A DNA stretch of 31,443 nucleotides, taken from assembly GCA_002478145.1 (NCBI GenBank), contig DLMI01000011.1, forward strand, positions 1 to 31,443, written 5' to 3'. The position numbers were made by a program, and so were the translations under genes. This DNA comes from Acidobacteria bacterium UBA7540 (GTDB lineage: Bacteria; Acidobacteriota; Terriglobia; UBA7540). Positions 29,842 through 31,443 of the stretch are shown in pieces (position 1 is the first letter of the stretch; the number at the start of each line of letters is the position of its first letter). The notes below the pieces were generated by a model. That model was not told where the DNA came from. It searched no databases and was given only the letters and a program-made list of their open reading frames with translations.

Positions 29842-31443
29842 CTAGCGAAATCCCGCGAGTGTGGCTGGCTTTGTGGATTGCACCGCGATGGCTTTGCTCA
29901 GCATTCGCACTTGGTTCTGGGTTTGTACCAGCGGAGGCTTCTGCGCGGTCTTCTTGTCGAAATAAGCTTTAATCACCTCGCGCGCCAGGGGGGCTGCCAC
30001 GGTCGAGTGTTCGCCCTGCATGACAAGCGCGGCCACGACGATCTCAGGTTTACTGCTGGGAGCAAAGCCGACAAACCATGCGTTGTTCTTGAAACTTGCG
30101 TTCCGCTCCGATTTCTGCAAGTCAACACTGACAACCTGGGCGGTCCCGGTCTTGCCGGCAATATCTATTCCCGGGCAGCGAGCGCTGGCGCCCGTCCCTT
30201 CGCCTTCGTTGACAACACCCCACATGCCGCGCGTTAACGCCTCCAGCGTACTCTCGCTCAGAGGAAAGCTCTGCTCGCGATCATCGGGGAGATCCACTCC
30301 CAGGGCCAGCAATTGGTTCCTGAAAGCCAGATGGGGGCGGGAGAAGGTTCCGCCCCAGGCGATTGCGCCCATTGTATGAGCTAGCTGCAAAGGCGTAACC
30401 GCCACCGCTCCTTGTCCGATGGCTACAGAAATAGTCTCGCCCGCCCACCATTTTCGCTTAAAAGCCTTTTGTACCCATTCGGGCGAGGGGATCAGTCCTG
30501 TCGCCTCCGCAGGCAAATCGATTCCGGTTCGTGCGCCTAACCCCAGTTGCTTGGCAAAATAGTCGATTTTCTCGATTCCCAGGAGCTTTCCCAGCGTGTA
30601 AAAGTACACATCGCAAGAGACAATAATAGCGCGGTGCAGGTCAACGCTTCCATGTCCCCTGTGCTTCTCCCAGACCCAGTCGTGGTAGGTGTGGCCGTAG
30701 ATATTAACCGCGCCCGCGCAATTCAAGGTGAAGTCTGGTTGGATGGTCCCTGTTTCCAAGGCGGCGGTAGCAGTAACGACTTTGAAGACCGAGCCCGGCG
30801 CCAGTTGGGCCTGTATGGCTTTGTTCATCATGGGTTTCATTGGATCGTCGGTGAGTTTTTCCCATTCCCCGAGGTCGATGCGCTTGGCGAAATCGTTGGG
30901 GTCAAACGAAGGGTGGCTGACCATTGCCAGCACCTCGCCGGTCCGGGGGTCAAGAGCCACGACGGCGCCGGGCTGGTCGCCCAAAGAGGCTTCTGCCGCC
31001 ATCTGTAGATCAAGGTCAATCGTCAGTCTCAGATCGTTTCCCGGCAGGGCGTTGATGGTGGTGAGCGAACCCACTTCCTCACCGCGGCTATTCACAATCA
31101 CCCGCCTCATGCCGTCACGTCCGGACAGGACTTGGTCGTACTGACGCTCGATTCCGAACTTGCCCACCACGTCACCGGGCCGATAAGGTGAGCCGGGCTT
31201 GGCGATCATATCCTCCGACACCTCGCCCACGTAACCCAGGGTTGCTGCGGCTACTTCGCGCTTGGGGTAAAGGCGCTGCTGAACCTGGATGAGGACCAAT
31301 TCGGGATACTCAAGCCGGTGAGATTCCACAAAGGCGATATCATCGAGAGTCGCTGACTGCTTCAGAAGAATGGGTTGAAACCGCGGCAGCCGGGCCGCAT
31401 GCTCCATCAGGCGTTGCATCTCGACAGGGTCAAGACCCAATCC
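29842..31443 (-). CDS. mrdA: Penicillin-binding protein 2, partial (N-terminus beyond the window)
   Basis: The last 533 codons of PBP2 are present; the frame stays open to the right edge. The transpeptidase domain has the active-site serine in APGSVFKVVTA (SxxK), the SxD motif in VSCDVYFYTLGKL and KTG in IDIAGKTGTAQVV. Ahead of it is the dimerisation region (YPKREVAAATLGYVGEVS, VVGKFGIERQYD). PBP2 cross-links the glycan made by RodA during lateral wall growth and is the classical target of mecillinam. It is upstream of rodA in one operon. The N-terminal membrane anchor lies outside the window. Confidence 0.95.
   Translation of the reverse strand, partial: GLGLDPVEMQRLMEHAARLPRFQPILLKQSATLDDIAFVESHRLEYPELVLIQVQQRLYPKREVAAATLGYVGEVSEDMIAKPGSPYRPGDVVGKFGIERQYDQVLSGRDGMRRVIVNSRGEEVGSLTTINALPGNDLRLTIDLDLQMAAEASLGDQPGAVVALDPRTGEVLAMVSHPSFDPNDFAKRIDLGEWEKLTDDPMKPMMNKAIQAQLAPGSVFKVVTATAALETGTIQPDFTLNCAGAVNIYGHTYHDWVWEKHRGHGSVDLHRAIIVSCDVYFYTLGKLLGIEKIDYFAKQLGLGARTGIDLPAEATGLIPSPEWVQKAFKRKWWAGETISVAIGQGAVAVTPLQLAHTMGAIAWGGTFSRPHLAFRNQLLALGVDLPDDREQSFPLSESTLEALTRGMWGVVNEGEGTGASARCPGIDIAGKTGTAQVVSVDLQKSERNASFKNNAWFVGFAPSSKPEIVVAALVMQGEHSTVAAPLAREVIKAYFDKKTAQKPPLVQTQNQVRMLSKAIAVQSTKPATLAGFR

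Overview
The window looks like chromosomal DNA of a GC-rich, free-living bacterium. The best guess is an Acidobacteriota or related soil or sediment lineage. That guess is inference from the gene mix: DUF5666-type lipoprotein, LysW-like zinc ribbon, PIN toxin with an unusual antitoxin, many small palindromic repeats, and an RNase E/G with a huge disordered insert. No rRNA, CRISPR array, prophage or complete insertion sequence is visible. Coding is on both strands, mostly as single genes or two-gene operons, with repeat-rich gaps.

Layout. Positions 1-1300 are an accessory patch. It holds a partial cupin gene, the last 49 codons of a tyrosine recombinase that resembles integron integrases, a 144-nt imperfect palindrome with attC-like architecture, a Phd/ParE-type toxin-antitoxin pair with a leaderless promoter and palindromic operator, and a 74-bp MITE. 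From 1384 to 5930 come a secreted alpha/beta-hydrolase, a PiT phosphate transporter with its DUF47 partner, and two broken pstB halves. A CAT-anticodon tRNA (probably Ile2) follows at 5995. Positions 6094-9413 encode a glycyl-radical enzyme that matches trans-4-hydroxy-L-proline dehydratase and its radical-SAM activase. After a roughly 740-bp gap come a PIN toxin with its antitoxin, RNase R, TyrRS, HicBA, a TraR-zinc-finger/PP2C phosphatase, a lipoprotein flanked by direct repeats, a lipid kinase, a carboxypeptidase-regulatory-like secreted protein and an unannotated 55-aa LysW-like protein. The right third has a Cys/Met-metabolism PLP enzyme, a D-malate/tartrate-type dehydrogenase, a GRP-type sugar permease, RNase E/G, and the rodA-mrdA cell-wall elongation operon, which runs off the right edge.

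The main discoveries are about mobile and repeat biology. Two MITEs (1196-1269 and 17365-17453) share related terminal inverted repeats, and both are bounded by 8-bp target duplications. The integrase stub, attC-like palindrome and TA cassette lie in the relative orientation of a decayed integron. RNase R carries palindromic repeats inside its reading frame, apparently translated. A CCCCTCACCC...CTCTCCCC repeat family recurs at five loci. Three toxin-antitoxin pairs, each of a different family, lie within 16 kb.
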